The notes under the pieces are model-generated. The model did not search any database, was not told the origin of the DNA, and was given only the letters and a program-made list of their open reading frames with translations. Positions 10,443-23,889 of a stretch of 64,000 nt of DNA are shown here, in pieces. The DNA lies in assembly GCA_025618425.1 (NCBI GenBank), contig CM046835.1:18941374-19005373 (forward strand). Direction: 5' to 3'. Numbering within the stretch: position 1 is the stretch's first letter; every line of letters begins with the position of its first letter. Source of the stretch: Heliocidaris tuberculata (lineage: Eukaryota; Echinodermata; Echinoidea; Camarodonta; Echinometridae). Both the position numbers and the translations under genes were made by a program.

Positions 10443-11594
10443 GTAAGTATTGTATTCTTCTTAATGTATAATCACGTTTGTTCGTAGGTTTCTGCTACCA
10501 TCTTTTGTATTTTGACTGGTCAGCGGATCATTGCCTGTTGATACACTTTGAAGCCAGGCTCCCCGTTTGCTGGTGGTACGGTAACAGCTCACATCCCACT
10601 CACGGTCGCACGGCTCTCCTGCAGTAAAAGTTGTGGTCTGTGTGCTAACATGACTGAGTATGCATCTGACCAAGGAGTTATCACAGAACTCCTTGATCTG
10701 ACAGTATATTGAGCTTATACAAGCAGAGTATTTGTAACAGCAGGTACTGATTCTGTCATGATGTATCAGTAATTTTGTGAAATCACAATCTTGTAGAAGT
10801 TTCTATTTTGTAAGATGATGACTGATGAGTGAAACTGAGTCTGTAATCCTCATGAAAGGCAATGCAAATAGTGAATAGGTGAATGAGTCAGTGGTCACTG
10901 GTCAGAGCCAGGATTATTTTACACCATCAGGAATCATTTTAACAAGTTTATGTAGTGAATTAATGAATGCATTCTGCCTGAGTTAGCTTTCTTTGCAAGG
11001 TTATAGGTAGGCCAAAACATGTCCCAATGAATGTTCAAGAATAGAAAGTATCACAAATAGAAGGAATAAAGTCTGTGTGATCCTTTTGAACACCCTGTTC
11101 ATCCTTTTGGTAGGAACCTCTTTACTTGAATATCTTCATCTTAAATCCACTGTGTAATTTGAAGATTTGACAAGAATAACCAAATATGAAAACTAAATAA
11201 AAAATAATAATTCAAAATTTGGAAGGCATATGTTATAGATTATTTTTACCTCTGTTTTACTTATTCTTCAACTTGAGAAGTAAAAATGACTGCAGGAAGT
11301 AGAATAGTTTGTAGGGCAATGAACATTGAACATCATGCTAGTTCATAAACTAAAATTAGAAAGATATAGTCATTTTACAAAGTGATTTGGGAGCATATAA
11401 ATACTGTACATGTTCAGCAATGAATCAAATTGAGTAATCTAGATCAACACCAGAGAAGGACCAGGAGACTAACAGGTGTACAAAGTATCTATTTGGTCAC
11501 TTTGGTGATAAGGTATATATTTTTATTAAGTGAACTGAACAAAGATAGTTGTACAGTAGTATTATTATGGGATCATATAATAATTGATATTTGC

Positions 11595-11800
11595 TTTCTC
11601 TCCCAATTTGCAAGTCTTTCTGTCTGTCTCTGTCTGCCTGTCTGTCTGTCTCACTTTCACTCATATGATCTCATGGTTACTCTTTGTATCATAAATAATT
11701 ATTTCACTTTCCCTTTTTGTTTCTTAATCCCTGTGTACATTTCTTTCTTTTATCACCCCCCCCCCTGTCTCTCTGTCTCTCTGTCTCTGTCTCTCTTTCC
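11595..11800. repeat. CT / CTGT-rich low-complexity tract
   Basis: TCTGTCTG units near 11620-11650 and CTCTGTCT units at 11767-11797, next to a run of C at 11756-11765. The leucine/serine-rich frame across it is low complexity. Confidence 0.7.
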
Positions 11801-12092
11801 TACATTTTTACTCTTTGAACCTTGCTTTTGTTGTACACACTGGGTTTTTTTTCTTTGAACACCTTCCAGCTCTATAAATGTCTTACTTTATTTTCTTTCT
11901 TTTTTTAACATCTTAAGTAGTTGACTTGATATCAGTTTCACAGGTTTTCTATCTGCCCTTATAGATTTGCCCAAATTATATGTGTGCTAAATCTGGAATC
12001 TTAGTCAGTTTTTGTTCATGCCAGTAGAAATAACGAGGCTTTCTTCAAGTCTTATGAGACAAGCCTTCAGGCACATGATCAACAAAAGTCAC

Positions 12093-12121
12093 ATTGGGAC
12101 ATCTATTGACGTCCCAATGTA
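12093..12121. other. Short perfect hairpin
   Basis: ACATTGGGAC at 12093 and GTCCCAATGT ending at about 12121 are perfect inverted repeats around a 9-nt loop. Function unknown; it may be a fragment of a palindromic element. Confidence 0.6.
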
Positions 12122-13779
12122 ACACATAATGCCAATAATTCGTAAAGCTTTTACGATATATCAGATTTTCTCACATGTTCACTGACAGGATTCTCTCATT
12201 TTCAAAGTTTATTGAAATCAACTCTATATCAGGGATGACCCTCCCTGAATGTTTAGAGAATGCATATAATGATACATTTGTCTTTGTATAATATTTTGTT
12301 TGCAATACTAGTTGCACAGATGTAATTGAATATATAGTTCTTTAAATGTATAACATTGAATAAATTCTTTTGTATTGAATTTATATTTTTAAGAGAACTG
12401 ACATCAAGGAGTTATCTCCTTGCTGACATTGACCCCAAGTTGGCCATTACTCATGACATGACCCCCTTGTTTTTTGACAGTTTCCTTCGAACAGCCTCTA
12501 ACATAAATTATGCTTAAGTGTATAGCCCTGCCAGGTAGTACATGTGCATACATTTAACTGTAAAGGTTTATATTAATATGGCAGTGGAATGGGGCAGTGA
12601 GTAGAGTAATTAATTAGTTCCTACATGTATGTGATGGGAAGCCTAACCTAATCCAGAAAGGTGGATTGCAAGGTGTGATTAGAGAGGTTCTAATTCTATC
12701 ACTCACATGTAGGAGCCATGGTTTGGAGAAGGACTTATTCAAAGTCAGGTAGAGAATCCTCAGTTCTCGTGAAGGGATTCCAGGTATTGAAAGCTGAAAA
12801 AATACTATTCAGAGGAAAGGGCATCAAGATTATTTTCAGTTAGTTTTGTTCCAATTTCCTTTCCCCTGCTCGAATTCAATGTTACCTGAAGGAGAAAAAA
12901 AAAGGTTATTTATAATGTCAGGCTATGTGATAAATGCCTAGATTTAGAATGGCTTAATTGTGTGATTGCATGGAAGCCACCCAATTAAGAGACACAAGCA
13001 TACAGAGATGAATTTTATCTCATCATTATCCTTTGCCATTGCCCCACATGTAGCATGTGTGAACAGTGTAAATTATCATTTACCTGGATCTGAGTGGAAG
13101 TGATGCAGGCTTATCTCAGTGGTACTTTGAGTCCCATGACCGAGGGGTAATATTAGATGCCTTTTCTAACATTTGTATTTATGCAGTTATTTGTAGTAGT
13201 GCAGTTATAAGTTTAATAGCCTAGAACCGATTAAACTTGATAAGTTTGAAGACAACTGGTAAGATCTAAAGCAAAAGCTAATTAATATAGGAATCTTGCA
13301 AATACTATAATTCGGAGTACACTGTATCTAACCAGCTTTTCAACTGTATTTCTTATTTATCATTTGTAGAAGTACTTAAATGTTAATTTCGTAATTGACA
13401 GACACATAAAATCTGACTTGAACATAAATGTACAATTCACTAGATTTTTGCACACTCTTTTGTAGAGATGATGAAATTTAAGTTCAGCTTTTCAGGCTGG
13501 ACTTCTGTCAGATTTTTGTGTATGCATCCAATAACAATCTTATCAACTTCAAGCATTAATTCATGAGCATGCTGTTTATATAACATGGATTTTGTAGAAT
13601 GTGAATGGCCTCCCACTGCGATTGCAAGTGTGGAAATCGAGTGGTTTCTTTTTTAGGTCAGACAACAGTTAACCTTACACCCAATGAAAAGGGCACAAAA
13701 ACTATTGTAAAAGTTCAATCGGATTTAGAGTGTATATTCAATGGGTTTCATTCATCCATTTTTTTTCAGTGATTGAGCA

Positions 13780-13935
13780 TAGGGTAATAGAGAGAGAGGG
13801 GGAAAGAGTCATGGGGGGGGGGGGGGAGAGGGAAAGTGAGAGAGAAGAAGAAAAAAAGGAGGAGAAGGATAAGAAGAAAAAGAAGATGAAGGGGGAGAAG
13901 GAGAAGGAGAAAGGGGAGTAGAGAAAGAAACAGAT
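13780..13935. repeat. Polypurine (GA/AAG) tract with 13-G run
   Basis: About 150 bp of nearly pure purine on the plus strand: GAGAGAGAGGGGGAAAGAG, a G run at 13814-13826, then GAAGAAG/AAGAAAAAG units. The Glu/Lys-rich frame here is repeat-derived. Confidence 0.8.
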
Positions 13936-14003
13936 AGGTAAATAATATAATGTAGTCTACAATTATTTTTGACAGTTAGTAATGCTCTTTTTATGTCTAC
14001 TGG

Positions 14004-14320
14004 GGGTGTTTCATAAAGCTGTTCGTAAAGTTACGCATGACTTTACGAACGACTTGAATATGAAGTGCCAGATAGGATGCCCAAAGTTTTTCCTGAGGTT
14101 TTAACAAAGTATGACTGTATTTCCAATAATCTCAATTAATATTGCAAAAAATATACTCTGCATTTAAAATGTTTGTCATAATAAGAAAGTTAATCTACAT
14201 CTGCACAGTTCAACTTTAGTTGATGGAGTTAAAAATGATTGAGCATTCCCATTTGGCTTGTCATATTTAAGTCATTCGTAAAGTCATACATAACTTTACG
14301 AACAGCTTTATGAAACACCC
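14004..14320. mobile_element. 317-bp MITE, GGGTGTTTCATAAAGCTG inverted ends
   Basis: The left arm GGGTGTTTCATAAAGCTGTT CGTAAAGTTACGCATGACTT is matched by the inverted right arm ending CAGCTTTATGAAACACCC, over about 52 bp with few mismatches. Each arm itself contains the smaller palindrome CGTAAAGT...ACTTTACG, giving nested hairpins. Non-coding. Confidence 0.85.
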
Positions 14321-17300
14321 TCCAGGTCTTATAATCCTATTTCACATGAATGATTATTGTTGCACACATAGAATCAATACTGTACAACGGGAGTGATGGG
14401 TGAGTCATTAGTTAGTCTGTCTAATAAACCCTCTGTACAAGAAACTTTGCACTCTGTTACATTGAGAGAAATGACAAAGCAGTGAAAAGGCAGAAAAGCT
14501 GATCGAGGATGTGAGAAAAACCCAAAATATTACACCTTACTAAACAATTTTTTGTTGCTGAAGTTCACATTGAAAGGCTAAATTATAAGAGGCCCTGTGC
14601 ACAGAAATCACACAACTCCAGACTTGCATGACCTCAGTAAAAATAATTTAGTTAATTTATTTTCTATCTTTTCCCAAAGTTTATTATGTTAATGAGCCCT
14701 TGACCTACCCAACCACTTGTAAGTATATATGTAAGTATATTTCGTTAAGTATTTTTGTTTTATAACTTTTTCTTTGTTAATATCAGAAAGCCCCCCCCCC
14801 CCCCAATGAATTCTTGGTTTACCGTCATCTTGTGCTTCAAGCAAGCCTATATCAAGCGTACATGTATTTGGCTCTCTTCATCTCCTTTTGAATAGATAAT
14901 GATGGGCCTTTTAAAAGAGACGAGCATTTTCTGTTTTAAAAGTAATATATTTCATTGTTTTAAATAATTAAGGTATGATAAATGCCCAAATCCCTCAAAC
15001 TGGAATGAGGGGCCCTTCTAGCTATTTCAAACAATGGTGAGTTTTGGTGACCCAATTCAATTAACCTATTGTCTACCTAGCCCCTATTTTACCCCCTCAT
15101 TAAAGGAAATGATAAGCTGAAGAAAAAAATGATAAAAGGTCAATGATTTGGCAATGAGACAAAGCAAGCTACAAACTTTCCCCAATTGACAGGAGGGATA
15201 TTTTGAGGTCTGTGTCTGAGGCTACTTCACACTGTTCTGATGACCCTTGTGGAGGGAGGGCAATTCAAGGAGAATGTGTCATGCCATATATACATGAATT
15301 ACATTCTCTGTCTGCCAACCATAGGTAGTCATGACCTGTTTCCATGGAACAGGGATAACGTAACTCAAGATGGCTTGGTATTCCAAGAGGCATCTCAAGT
15401 AGGCAAAGCCAGTAGTTTCATTTTTAGGCCTGTGTCTATTATTTCTTTTAATTAAAAAAAATCACAACTTACTTATGGGCCTAGTTTGTCTGAATTATTT
15501 AAAACTTTGACATGATTTTTCTGCTTCCTCTCAGACTTTGTTAGGATTCAAAAGACAAGAAAGACTCCCAGAAAGAGTGAAGCATCTCTCTTTTATCACA
15601 TTCCCTTGTTTGAAACTTGCCATTACAACTTACTTGTCTGATATATTCATAATGCTTCATTTAAAAAAAAATGATTTACAAAATTCAAACAGAACCTTTA
15701 AATCTTTTGTAAAACCCCTTTTGCCTCAAAGCCAAGCATGTGTTAATTACATAATTTGGACAGAATACATTGCATTTATATATAGACTACAGGTGGAACT
15801 GCAGTTTACTGATACAGACTCACTTGTTAGCAGGGCATGGGAGGGGAAATTCTCTTTTACCTCTAGTTACCTTTACAAATGTTAAAGTATACATATATTG
15901 TACTATACGGGTAGCCAAACATATGAGTCCATCTGCAGAGCTGATCTTAGTTCATGATACAGACTTTATAAAGGTCACTGCTGATGTGAAGGTAAGATTA
16001 TATGGACAAGGTGATCAAGATACAATGGAGTAGGCGTATAATTAAACATGTCAGCATTTAATTAGAAGGATAATCAATCTATTTTTCTGTCATTGAGTCA
16101 GAATAAAACATCTAGCACTTATATATCTTAACTCAAATGTGTTTTGTTTAAATTTCATATGATCTTGTTGCATACTGTAGGCCTATATATGATTTGATAT
16201 CGGTATAACTCGCATTTTCCATTGAATCCAGGATGGTTAGCTTTGGCTTCATCAAATGGGATTTTCTGAATGTACATCACTTGTATTTATTGTATTTAGT
16301 GTACTATTTTTACTTTTTGTGAGTGAACTAAACTTGAAACTTGTAACTTGACATTCTTAGTATCTTTGAACTTTGTGCTCTTCGAATGAGTCAAGACTTT
16401 TAATATTCCTTTGATTCCATGTTTACTCTGCTGCATAGTCCAGATTATTCTGAACACATCAGTTTCTGTGTCAATAATTGTGTGACTCATCAACTTAAGA
16501 AACAAGAATGTTGGTCCTTAAAGACTCCTGATAGAAATTGCTTAGACTGTTTAGTATTACTATCAAGTGTTTTATTAATGAGAATTGGTTAACCATTGTC
16601 TAACAGCCATAGTAAAAGAAGTACTGAAGAGTTGCATTTGCCTTTACTGAAGATTTACTTCAGTATTAGGTGGGGCATTCTTTGTAGTCATTAATGATTA
16701 TCGATCAGTTGACAATTTATCAAATTCATTTAAGGTTTTGGTCATTAAAAAAAAACATGTTAATGTTATCAATCCATGGCATCAGGTCGTTTTCAATATG
16801 GTGGGAATGGTACTAGGTTTAATAATGAGTTTAATGACTTTTTAAAACTTCTTATTAGGTAGTGTTTATTTCATGAAACTGTACAAGAAGGAAATTTGAG
16901 AGATTTCAAGGAAGTTAAAAAAAAAAATTGGACCCAACCCCTGTTGGGATTGAGCATCGTTGCTGATTTTACAATAAGAGAGTTTTTCACTTCCTCACTC
17001 TTGAATATTAAAGGGAATTGGTAACTTTGTGGAGGCTTGATTTAATAAATTGTTGAATTGTGATATACATGTATCTCTTGTATAATGATGTTCAGAAGGA
17101 TAAATAAATAAATAGCCAGGCATAGAAAGGTTTTCAAATATACAATGTTATTATTAAGATATCTATGACTGAATACTGCCATTTATTTCACTTTAAGTAT
17201 TTTAAAATACAATTTTTGTAGTCTGAGTCCTTGCTCTACATGTTCAGTGAATGTGCATGTAGACATTAAATCTTTATTGCTGGAGGACATCTGCTGTATT

Positions 17301-18904
17301 AATTTTTTATTTGCAGTTTTATTTATACAGGGTAACATTGTCAGTTTCAGAACTGCTTTCCACATTGGTTAAGATGGTATTTAAAACTGTTAATACTGTT
17401 TTGTCTTTGATTCACACTGCTTCAGCAATATGTGATGAAAGTTGTTATTGCAGAAGTTTGTTATGCTTTCTTTTGTACTTTCAGTTCAATTTCACTTCCT
17501 TTCTATGATCTGGCAAAATCATCATTATTGAAAGTCGAGTATGTAAAATTACTAGATATATGTATGTGCGCATGCACAGAAAGGTGAAAATTGCACAATT
17601 TAATGGCTTTGGAGGAATCGTTAAAACAGGGGCAGACATATAGCCCTACATGCATAAGTTGTTATTGAGGTGTTAAATTACTGACCTCTGGGTATTTATG
17701 ATACATGAAGGTCTTGCATTAGGCATATTTAGCACTAGCTGACTGCTATGTGTGAATTAAGGAATTTAAGGAATGGAGAACATGAATCTGACTCCAGATT
17801 TTTATACTGTAAGCAAAAGTAAGGTGAAGATTAATATATTATTAGGTGTGAATAAAAAGGAAATAGTCTAAATAAGATTATTGTATGATTTTATGTGATT
17901 CTAGGTTTGCTGTTGTCAGAAAACATTGGCAACAGCTACAGTATTTGATTTGCTGCTGGTAAATGTTTAAATCTGCTATATTCTGCTTTTGCTTAAAAGT
18001 AATAAACCTACAGCATTTTTGTGTGCCCTAGGGGGTAGTTTATATCTCTAACGAAGAGGGGGAGGGGGTGCTCTCTACAGATCTGATCAAGTGAGTGCAT
18101 TTATTGCAGTGAGCTAGGAGGATGACATGACCTGACTTCCTTTGCCAAATTGAGCAGCTAACAAGGCAGTTCTAAGTGATGATACAAAACACCCCAGTGG
18201 GCTGTCAAATTGGTAATTAGCTACAGTACTCCATGGCATTATGTAGGTCACTAAAAGCAAATTGCTTAGTGAGTTGTGAAATATAGTAATATAGAAGACT
18301 GCACAAATTACTTAATTACCACAGGGGAGAAAGGGGAAACTTAGATGGAGCATTACAGATTTCCTTCTAGAAATATAATTAACTAAAATTTTAAGAATTG
18401 ATGCTTTATACCGTAATAAACAAATAGCGCAATGATGCTTCTTAGATGGGACAATGTACTGTAATACCAGAAAATTTTGTGAAATGAAACTTTTGCAATT
18501 TTTTAAATTTTGGCAATTTAACATGGTAAGAAACCTTTGCGATTGTATAAATATAGTGTTTTAAATCAATTATTTGGCATGCTCATGAAACTGTCATGGA
18601 TGTGGACCACTCACAAGTTTTCAACAGTTTTTGGCTTTATATTGCCCTTACAGGATACAGGCATACAGGCCTACATGAAGGATATGTAAAATCTAAGGGA
18701 AGGAGACCTGTCAGAGTATATGGGTGAATCAGGTGGGGCTTGATGAGGGGGAAAAATTCCAAATGTAGCATAGTAGAGGAGAGGAAGGAGATACCCCGGA
18801 ACCATTCAAATTTCAATCAGGAAATTGTTTCAGCAAAAGGAAATAATACTAGTGGTCTGTTATCACAGTAAATGGAGTTGTTCTATCTCATCCGATTCAA
18901 TCAT

Positions 18905-18932
18905 GTTATATACATGTACATGTACATGTAGA
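18905..18932. repeat. Tandem ACATGT palindromes
   Basis: TATATACATGTACATGTACA followed by TGTAG: three overlapping ACATGT units. Confidence 0.7.
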
Positions 18933-19036
18933 CCCACTTTGCTCACTCACTGGCCAAAAGGAAAAGAGAATGAATCTGATGTCCTTTTGTTAATTGTGCT
19001 AGCCTTCCAGAATCTTCAAGTATATTGAATCCAGTG

Positions 19037-19157
19037 ATAATAAGACTGTAAGCATTTTGGTTGGTTACATTGTAACTGGTAAGGTGCTATATGAAAAACA
19101 GCAATTATTATCATTGTTGTTGTTGTTGTTGTTGTTGTTAGTTGTTGTTGTTGTATT
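19037..19157 (+). repeat. Possible SINE/LINE 3' tail ending in (GTT)n
   Basis: TGTAACTGGTAAGGTGCTAT ATGAAAAACAGCAATTATTATC runs into (TTG)n with one TTAG interruption. A GGTGCTATAT...CAATTATTAT block followed by a short tandem tail is common at the 3' ends of invertebrate SINEs and their partner LINEs; here this is only a resemblance. The upstream body is not identified. Confidence 0.4.
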
Positions 19158-19681
19158 GCAGATTTTATTATTTCCTAAATATGGTAAAACTTACAGTGCC
19201 ACCAAGTTCATGAACATATATCACAAATAAAATGTCATGAAATAATTTTAAACATGTTTCCCAGTTTCTTGTTTATCATTATATGTATATACTGTATACC
19301 ACTAATTCGCCCTAAAAGGGGAAATGTTAAAAAAAGCATAGCAAAGGAGAAAATTTATGTTTATACATGATAAAGGATAATATAAAGGACATTTCCTCAA
19401 ACAGCACATATTTTACCCATGGCACAATATGAACCCTGAAATTTGAGATACACTGTACATGCATAAGGCTACCCTACATTTAAAAAAAATGGAAGGGTCC
19501 TCATATCGGTGGACGCTCATTATAGCATTGTGACAGCGAAGTTACAGGTTGTGATATGACAGACAAGGTCAGAAAGTCTAGTTCAAAACGTAAAGGAGAA
19601 ATGCATATTCTCCTTATAGTCGATTTCCCCTTTTCGCTGCATTTTTTACCACGTATTTTCGCCTTAAGTAGGTATCTAATG

Positions 19682-19685
<4 letters not shown>

Positions 19686-19724
<39 letters not shown>

Positions 19725-19729
19725 CCAAA
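19686..19729. repeat. (TA)n microsatellite with CACACA end
   Basis: About 15 TA units followed by CACACACAC. Shadow frames in it encode repeated Ile-Tyr. Confidence 0.9.
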
Positions 19730-20016
19730 ACTGGTGTAGTAGGAAGACACTCTTTGTCTTTTTTCTTTGTACTCGTGTCTCCCGTACGCACCTTGCGCTA
19801 TTATGACGGAATAAACCGCATTGTCGTGTGTCTCCTAAAAGCAGTATCCAGTGAAATAACAGTTTTTGTGGTATGAGACTTACCAATCCATGTTGCAATT
19901 TGGTGTTCAAGGAGAAATTTATGTTTTTACTAGCCACAAACTATGGAATTGTAACAATTTATAGAAAGCAAAGAGTGCATGTGTGACTTTTTATTCTACC
20001 ACAACTAGTAAATGAA

Positions 20017-20609
20017 TTTAAAGGGCAATCCAACCTTGGAAATGCAATGACTTGTGTGAAAGCAGAAAAATAAGAAGAACAGGATGGTGAAAGTTTGAAA
20101 GAAATCGGACAAGGACTAAGAAAGTTATGGATGTTTGAAAAATGAGATCACTACATCTATGCGAATCTCAAATTGGCAATTTGGTGAGTCAATTGTGACA
20201 TTTTTGTGGACAACTCTCCCATTTGTCGTACACAAAAATATCATTAATTTGCGGTTTTCTTGGAGCCGCTTTTACCCTCGGGGCAGTACTCAAAATATAT
20301 TGGAGATAGCATATTGTTATAGGTTCTCATTAACGAAAAGATCCTACTGAGTAATGCATTTTGAAGAAAGGTGACATTTTAGTCATTTTGTGTGTTAGAG
20401 CAAATGGGAGAGTTGTCCACAGCCACATCCCAGTGACATTACCTATTCGGCCAATTTGAAATTCCAATATGCATAGTGATTACAACTTTCAAAAATTCAT
20501 AACTTCCTTACTGCTTGTCCGATTTCAGTCAAACTTTCACCAATCTGCTTCTCTGATTTTTCCTCTTTCTTTCAAAGCAACTTGCTATTAAGGTTGGATT
20601 TCCCTTTAA
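20017..20609. mobile_element. ~590-bp MITE bounded by TTAA (family A copy 2)
   Basis: The left end is TTAA-AGGGCAATCCAACCTT and the right end AAGGTTGGATTTCCCT-TTAA, inverted over the termini. Further in, both arms carry matching blocks such as TTGGACAAG/CTTGTCCGA and GGACAACTCTCCCATTTG against CAAATGGGAGAGTTGTCC. Shared blocks (CTAAGAAAGTTATG; GATTACAACTTTCAAAAATTCATAAC) tie it to the copy at 7095-7592. The TTAA flanks suggest piggyBac-type target choice. No transposase is encoded. Confidence 0.8.
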
Positions 20610-22764
20610 TTCTACTCCAGTTATTCATAAATCAGCCATGAATTTACACTTCCCATGTACATACGTGTATCCTGTAAATATATGATTCTTGTAAATACAT
20701 TATGCTTTGTATTTTTTAGAAAATTGAATTAGCCACATTTTGTTTCCTTTTCCTCCTCTTTTTTTCGTAAAATCAAGTTTATTACTTTAGTAGAGACTAT
20801 GAAAACAAAAATTGAATTTCAGTGGAAGAGCTCAGATCTCAAATGGACTTTAGACATTTCACTTTTGATAAAGCTCAAAATAGTCTCAGCAACAATATAT
20901 CACTTTTATTTTCAGTGGGAGTGTCACAGAAATATTTGAATAGGAATTTCATCTGCAATTCTTTGCCATCCAGGTACTTTAATGTGTAGCAGAAAATATA
21001 ATGTGGGAGAGGAGAGAAGGAAGAAGAGAGAAAGTGAAGAAAAAACAAGGAGTATCACTTGTTGCATATATCCCCATTTCAATACAAAGCACAATACATC
21101 AACATTTCCTTCTGCTGCGAACCTTTAAGCAGTAAAGCTTAGTGTTGGTCAAATCCACAACCAAGAATATGTCTCTTGCAATATTCACAAATATGTCTTA
21201 ATTTGGTCATTTCGATGTGAGCAGACGTGACATCCCACCTATTAGCTCCTTAAAAATATGTCTCAAGTTAGCATCTAAGTGGCTTAGATCACTTTCGCCT
21301 CTTTTCCGCCACTTTTAACATTAAATACTTCCTCTTCGTGAGGGTGAGAGGAAATTATGACTGATTGATTACCCTTTTTGCCTCAGCATGTATGAGCTCA
21401 AAGTTATTTAACAATGTAGAATGAGGAATCAAAACAACCGTGACTACAGATACTTAGGAGCAGTTCCAGGGAGTCTATTTGATGGAGCTTGAAATATTTT
21501 TAATTGCTTAATTCTTAGGGCGTTAATTGAATTCAGCAAGCTCAGGGAGTTTATGTAAAAGAATCGTGTAGTTGGGTGATGTAGACATTTCAGGAACTCT
21601 GTTATTTGCTAAAGAACATATCTATTTATCTTATATTAAGATAATCAAAAGAATTAAAGATTTTAAAATTCTGGTGTTAGGCATGATATTTTTAAAGGTG
21701 AGGATGATTAAAAATATCTCATATTATGTAGTTTCAGCTATTATACATCTAGTACAGGTATATAAAAAATTTGAAAATATCTTTTAAGAGTAAAGATTGA
21801 CCATTTGATAAGAATCTCCTTGCAAATTCACATTTCTTGCATTTTTTTTTCTTAATTTAAGGAAGGAGGGTAAATAATATGTTTATTCCCAAATTTTGTA
21901 AGTTTGTAACTGTATTACATTACCATTAGAAAAGGTACAGTTGTTATTGTTACTAAAATAATATATCTGAAACATGAGAAGCCTTATTTTCTGAAGGAAT
22001 AACACATCCTTTCTTAATGGGATACTTCTTCAATTTCATTAAAATGACCAATGTTTATTGCTCGAAATTCATGTCAGTCTATTTTGACTTTGACGTGTGA
22101 GTTCTAATTTGTATTTCAAGTATAATAATTGTGTGAAGTTGAAAGCTGTATGAAAAACATGATATTTTTCATACCTGAAATGAATGAAAGGGGAAGGAAA
22201 TTTAGAGAAATAATTTGGTGATACGCCAATGTTCAATGTGGATTAGCCTGTCATATAATCAGTTATACACAACGCGGGTACCTGCGTTTTGATGCTATGA
22301 AGGATTAACAAACAATTTATGACCTTAGAGTGGACAGAATATGATAGGGCTTGAATAATTGACGTAGCTCTTATTATTTATGAATTATGATCCTGAAATA
22401 TGAGAGTAGGTGCATCAAAACTCTGCTATCCCGTCCTTGAATCAAAATAAAAATCATTGAAATAGTTTACATATACATGTAGCACTTTCCTCAGAAGTTT
22501 ATGTGGATTATTTGTACTTGTATCATAAAAAACACAATACGTATTATGTCCTTGTCTGTGTATATGAGATTATAAATCTATGTAAATAGCAAATCGGACT
22601 CGAGGCATTAGTCTCAGGGAATATAAATTTGTAAATAAAAAACTATTTTTGTTTAATATAATTGTGCATTCTTGAATCTTTCCTTAAAACAGCATTTTGA
22701 CAAAAGAATGTAGCTGCAGGTGCATACATTAGGGGTGTGACTCTTGAGCCTTTGCCTTTTACTG

Positions 22765-22844
22765 TTAACCTATTGCCTACAGGAACCATATGGTCCCTTT
22801 ATTAAGCCTATGGGAATGAGAGAATTCAGTAGTCAACGGGTTAA
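22765..22844 (-). mobile_element. 80-bp TTAA element, copy 1
   Basis: On the minus strand it reads TTAACCCGTTGACTACTGAA, TTCTCTCATTCCCATAGGCT, TAATAAAGGG and so on, ending AGGTTAA. It is exactly 80 bp from TTAA to TTAA, the same as copies at 44882-44961 and 54266-54345. The shared core is TTGACTACT.AATTCTCT and CCCATAGGCTTAA. Non-coding. Confidence 0.8.
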
Positions 22845-23027
22845 AATGTGCTGGAATATGACCAAGAATTTATGAAGGATGATCTGTTGACAATACTATG
22901 TACTTAGAGAAATGAAGAAAAAATATCCAACAATTAATTTTGGATATTCTTGTCAACGGACCAGATAGAATTCTAAGTGTGGTAGCAAAACTTTCTGCTG
23001 ACTAGATGGATGTATACATGTAACTAA

Positions 23028-23481
23028 CCCCTCTTTCAGACTAGAGAGTTTTCGTATGGATATACGACGTATGAATATAGGACGTATGGATATAGGACTT
23101 TTTTATGTATCTGAATGCTCTTATATTGATATGTCATATCTCATATGTCGTATATCGAAACGATGCTAAAAGCATCGTTTCATACAATGATCCTATATTC
23201 ATACGACATATATTTGTGTGTGAATTCTCTCATATCCATGTCGTATAAGTTGGCGGGGCTTATATAAACACAATGTGCAAAGCCCGCGCAAAGTTCGTAT
23301 TGCGCATGGAAGAGACTCATACATAATCATGAGCTTCCCATGAAACCTGACAGTACGCGAGGTCTGAATGCTGCCATACAATTATCGTATAACGGTAAGT
23401 TGTGTCTGAATGCTCTCATATCAATACGTCGTATATCCATACGTCATATGAATATAGGATAACATGGTGTCTGAAAGGGGG
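23028..23481. mobile_element. ~454-bp MITE, CCCCTCTTTCAGAC ends, CTAA flanks
   Basis: The termini CCCCTCTTTCAGAC and GTCTGAAAGGGGG are inverted, and CTAA lies directly outside both ends (23024-23027 and 23482-23485), probably a 3-4 bp target duplication. Inside are several inverted and direct copies of CGTATGGATATACGACGTAT and GAATATAGGA, plus the hairpin AAACGATGCTAAAAGCATCGTTT. It ends only 62 bp before the acceptor of the exon at 23544. Confidence 0.8.
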
Positions 23482-23543
23482 CTAAACATTCCATCACGAT
23501 CAATTTTTTTTCATCTTTCTTGTCTTTCTCCTTTCCTGTGCAG

Positions 23544-23633
23544 ATGGGGAAACAAACATGAACGGAATGGATGGATCAGTGAACAGAGTGCGGCAGCTCC
23601 GCAAGAGGCTCTCGCTGAAGAACTTCAAAAGAT
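23544..23633 (+). CDS. Second coding exon of plus-strand gene, basic RKRLSL motif
   Basis: The 90-nt exon lies between a strong acceptor (TTTCTCCTTTCCTGTGCAG) and a consensus donor (AAAGAT|GTAAGTTT). Reading with two leading bases, it encodes GETNMNGMDGSVNRVRQLRK then RLSLKNFKR, using common codons (CTC, AAG, AAC, TTC, CTG). RKRLS fits the consensus of basophilic Ser kinases. A second frame is also open but has less protein-like content. The gene family is not recognised; basic RLSL stretches occur near the N-termini of several kinase and scaffold families, which is too weak to name one. Confidence 0.65.
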
Positions 23634-23889
23634 GTAAGTTTTCTTTGAGCCGTGATATGTTCATACCTAGGAAGAGGATCAATGTTTAGTAGCAGGAGAT
23701 ATCATGGGATAACGAGATCTCTTGTGACTTATCTTTTAGAAATCCAGGTATTCTTTCCCTTTTCTCCTGGTACAGGATTTTCTCTCCTAAGTTCTCTTTC
23801 TGTCTTTTACCTGCCTGCTCTTTTTGATATCCTTCTTTTTTGTGTATGCATGTAATTATCTTGTTTCAGCAAACGTCATTTGTTTCTCT

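Larger units (their letters stand above)
10443..23543 (+). other. 13.1 kb first intron of plus-strand gene
   Basis: Donor GTAAGTATT, acceptor TTTCCTGTGCAG preceded by a strong pyrimidine tract. The intron holds CT-rich and GA-rich tracts, the MITEs listed separately, and long AT-rich stretches (for example 14321-18900 and 20611-22760) in which I see no exon. Confidence 0.5.

Noticed and set aside
10199..10446. 84-codon frame ending CQAKEIDK
   Set aside because: It has no ATG at its start (TTG only, with a stop just upstream) and runs through the splice donor. It remains a possible alternative frame but is less likely than MDVKPKKLT.
15538..15885. 115-codon frame after a CTCAG
   Set aside because: AT-rich, no donor with matching phase, overlapping incompatible frames. 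Looks like chance.
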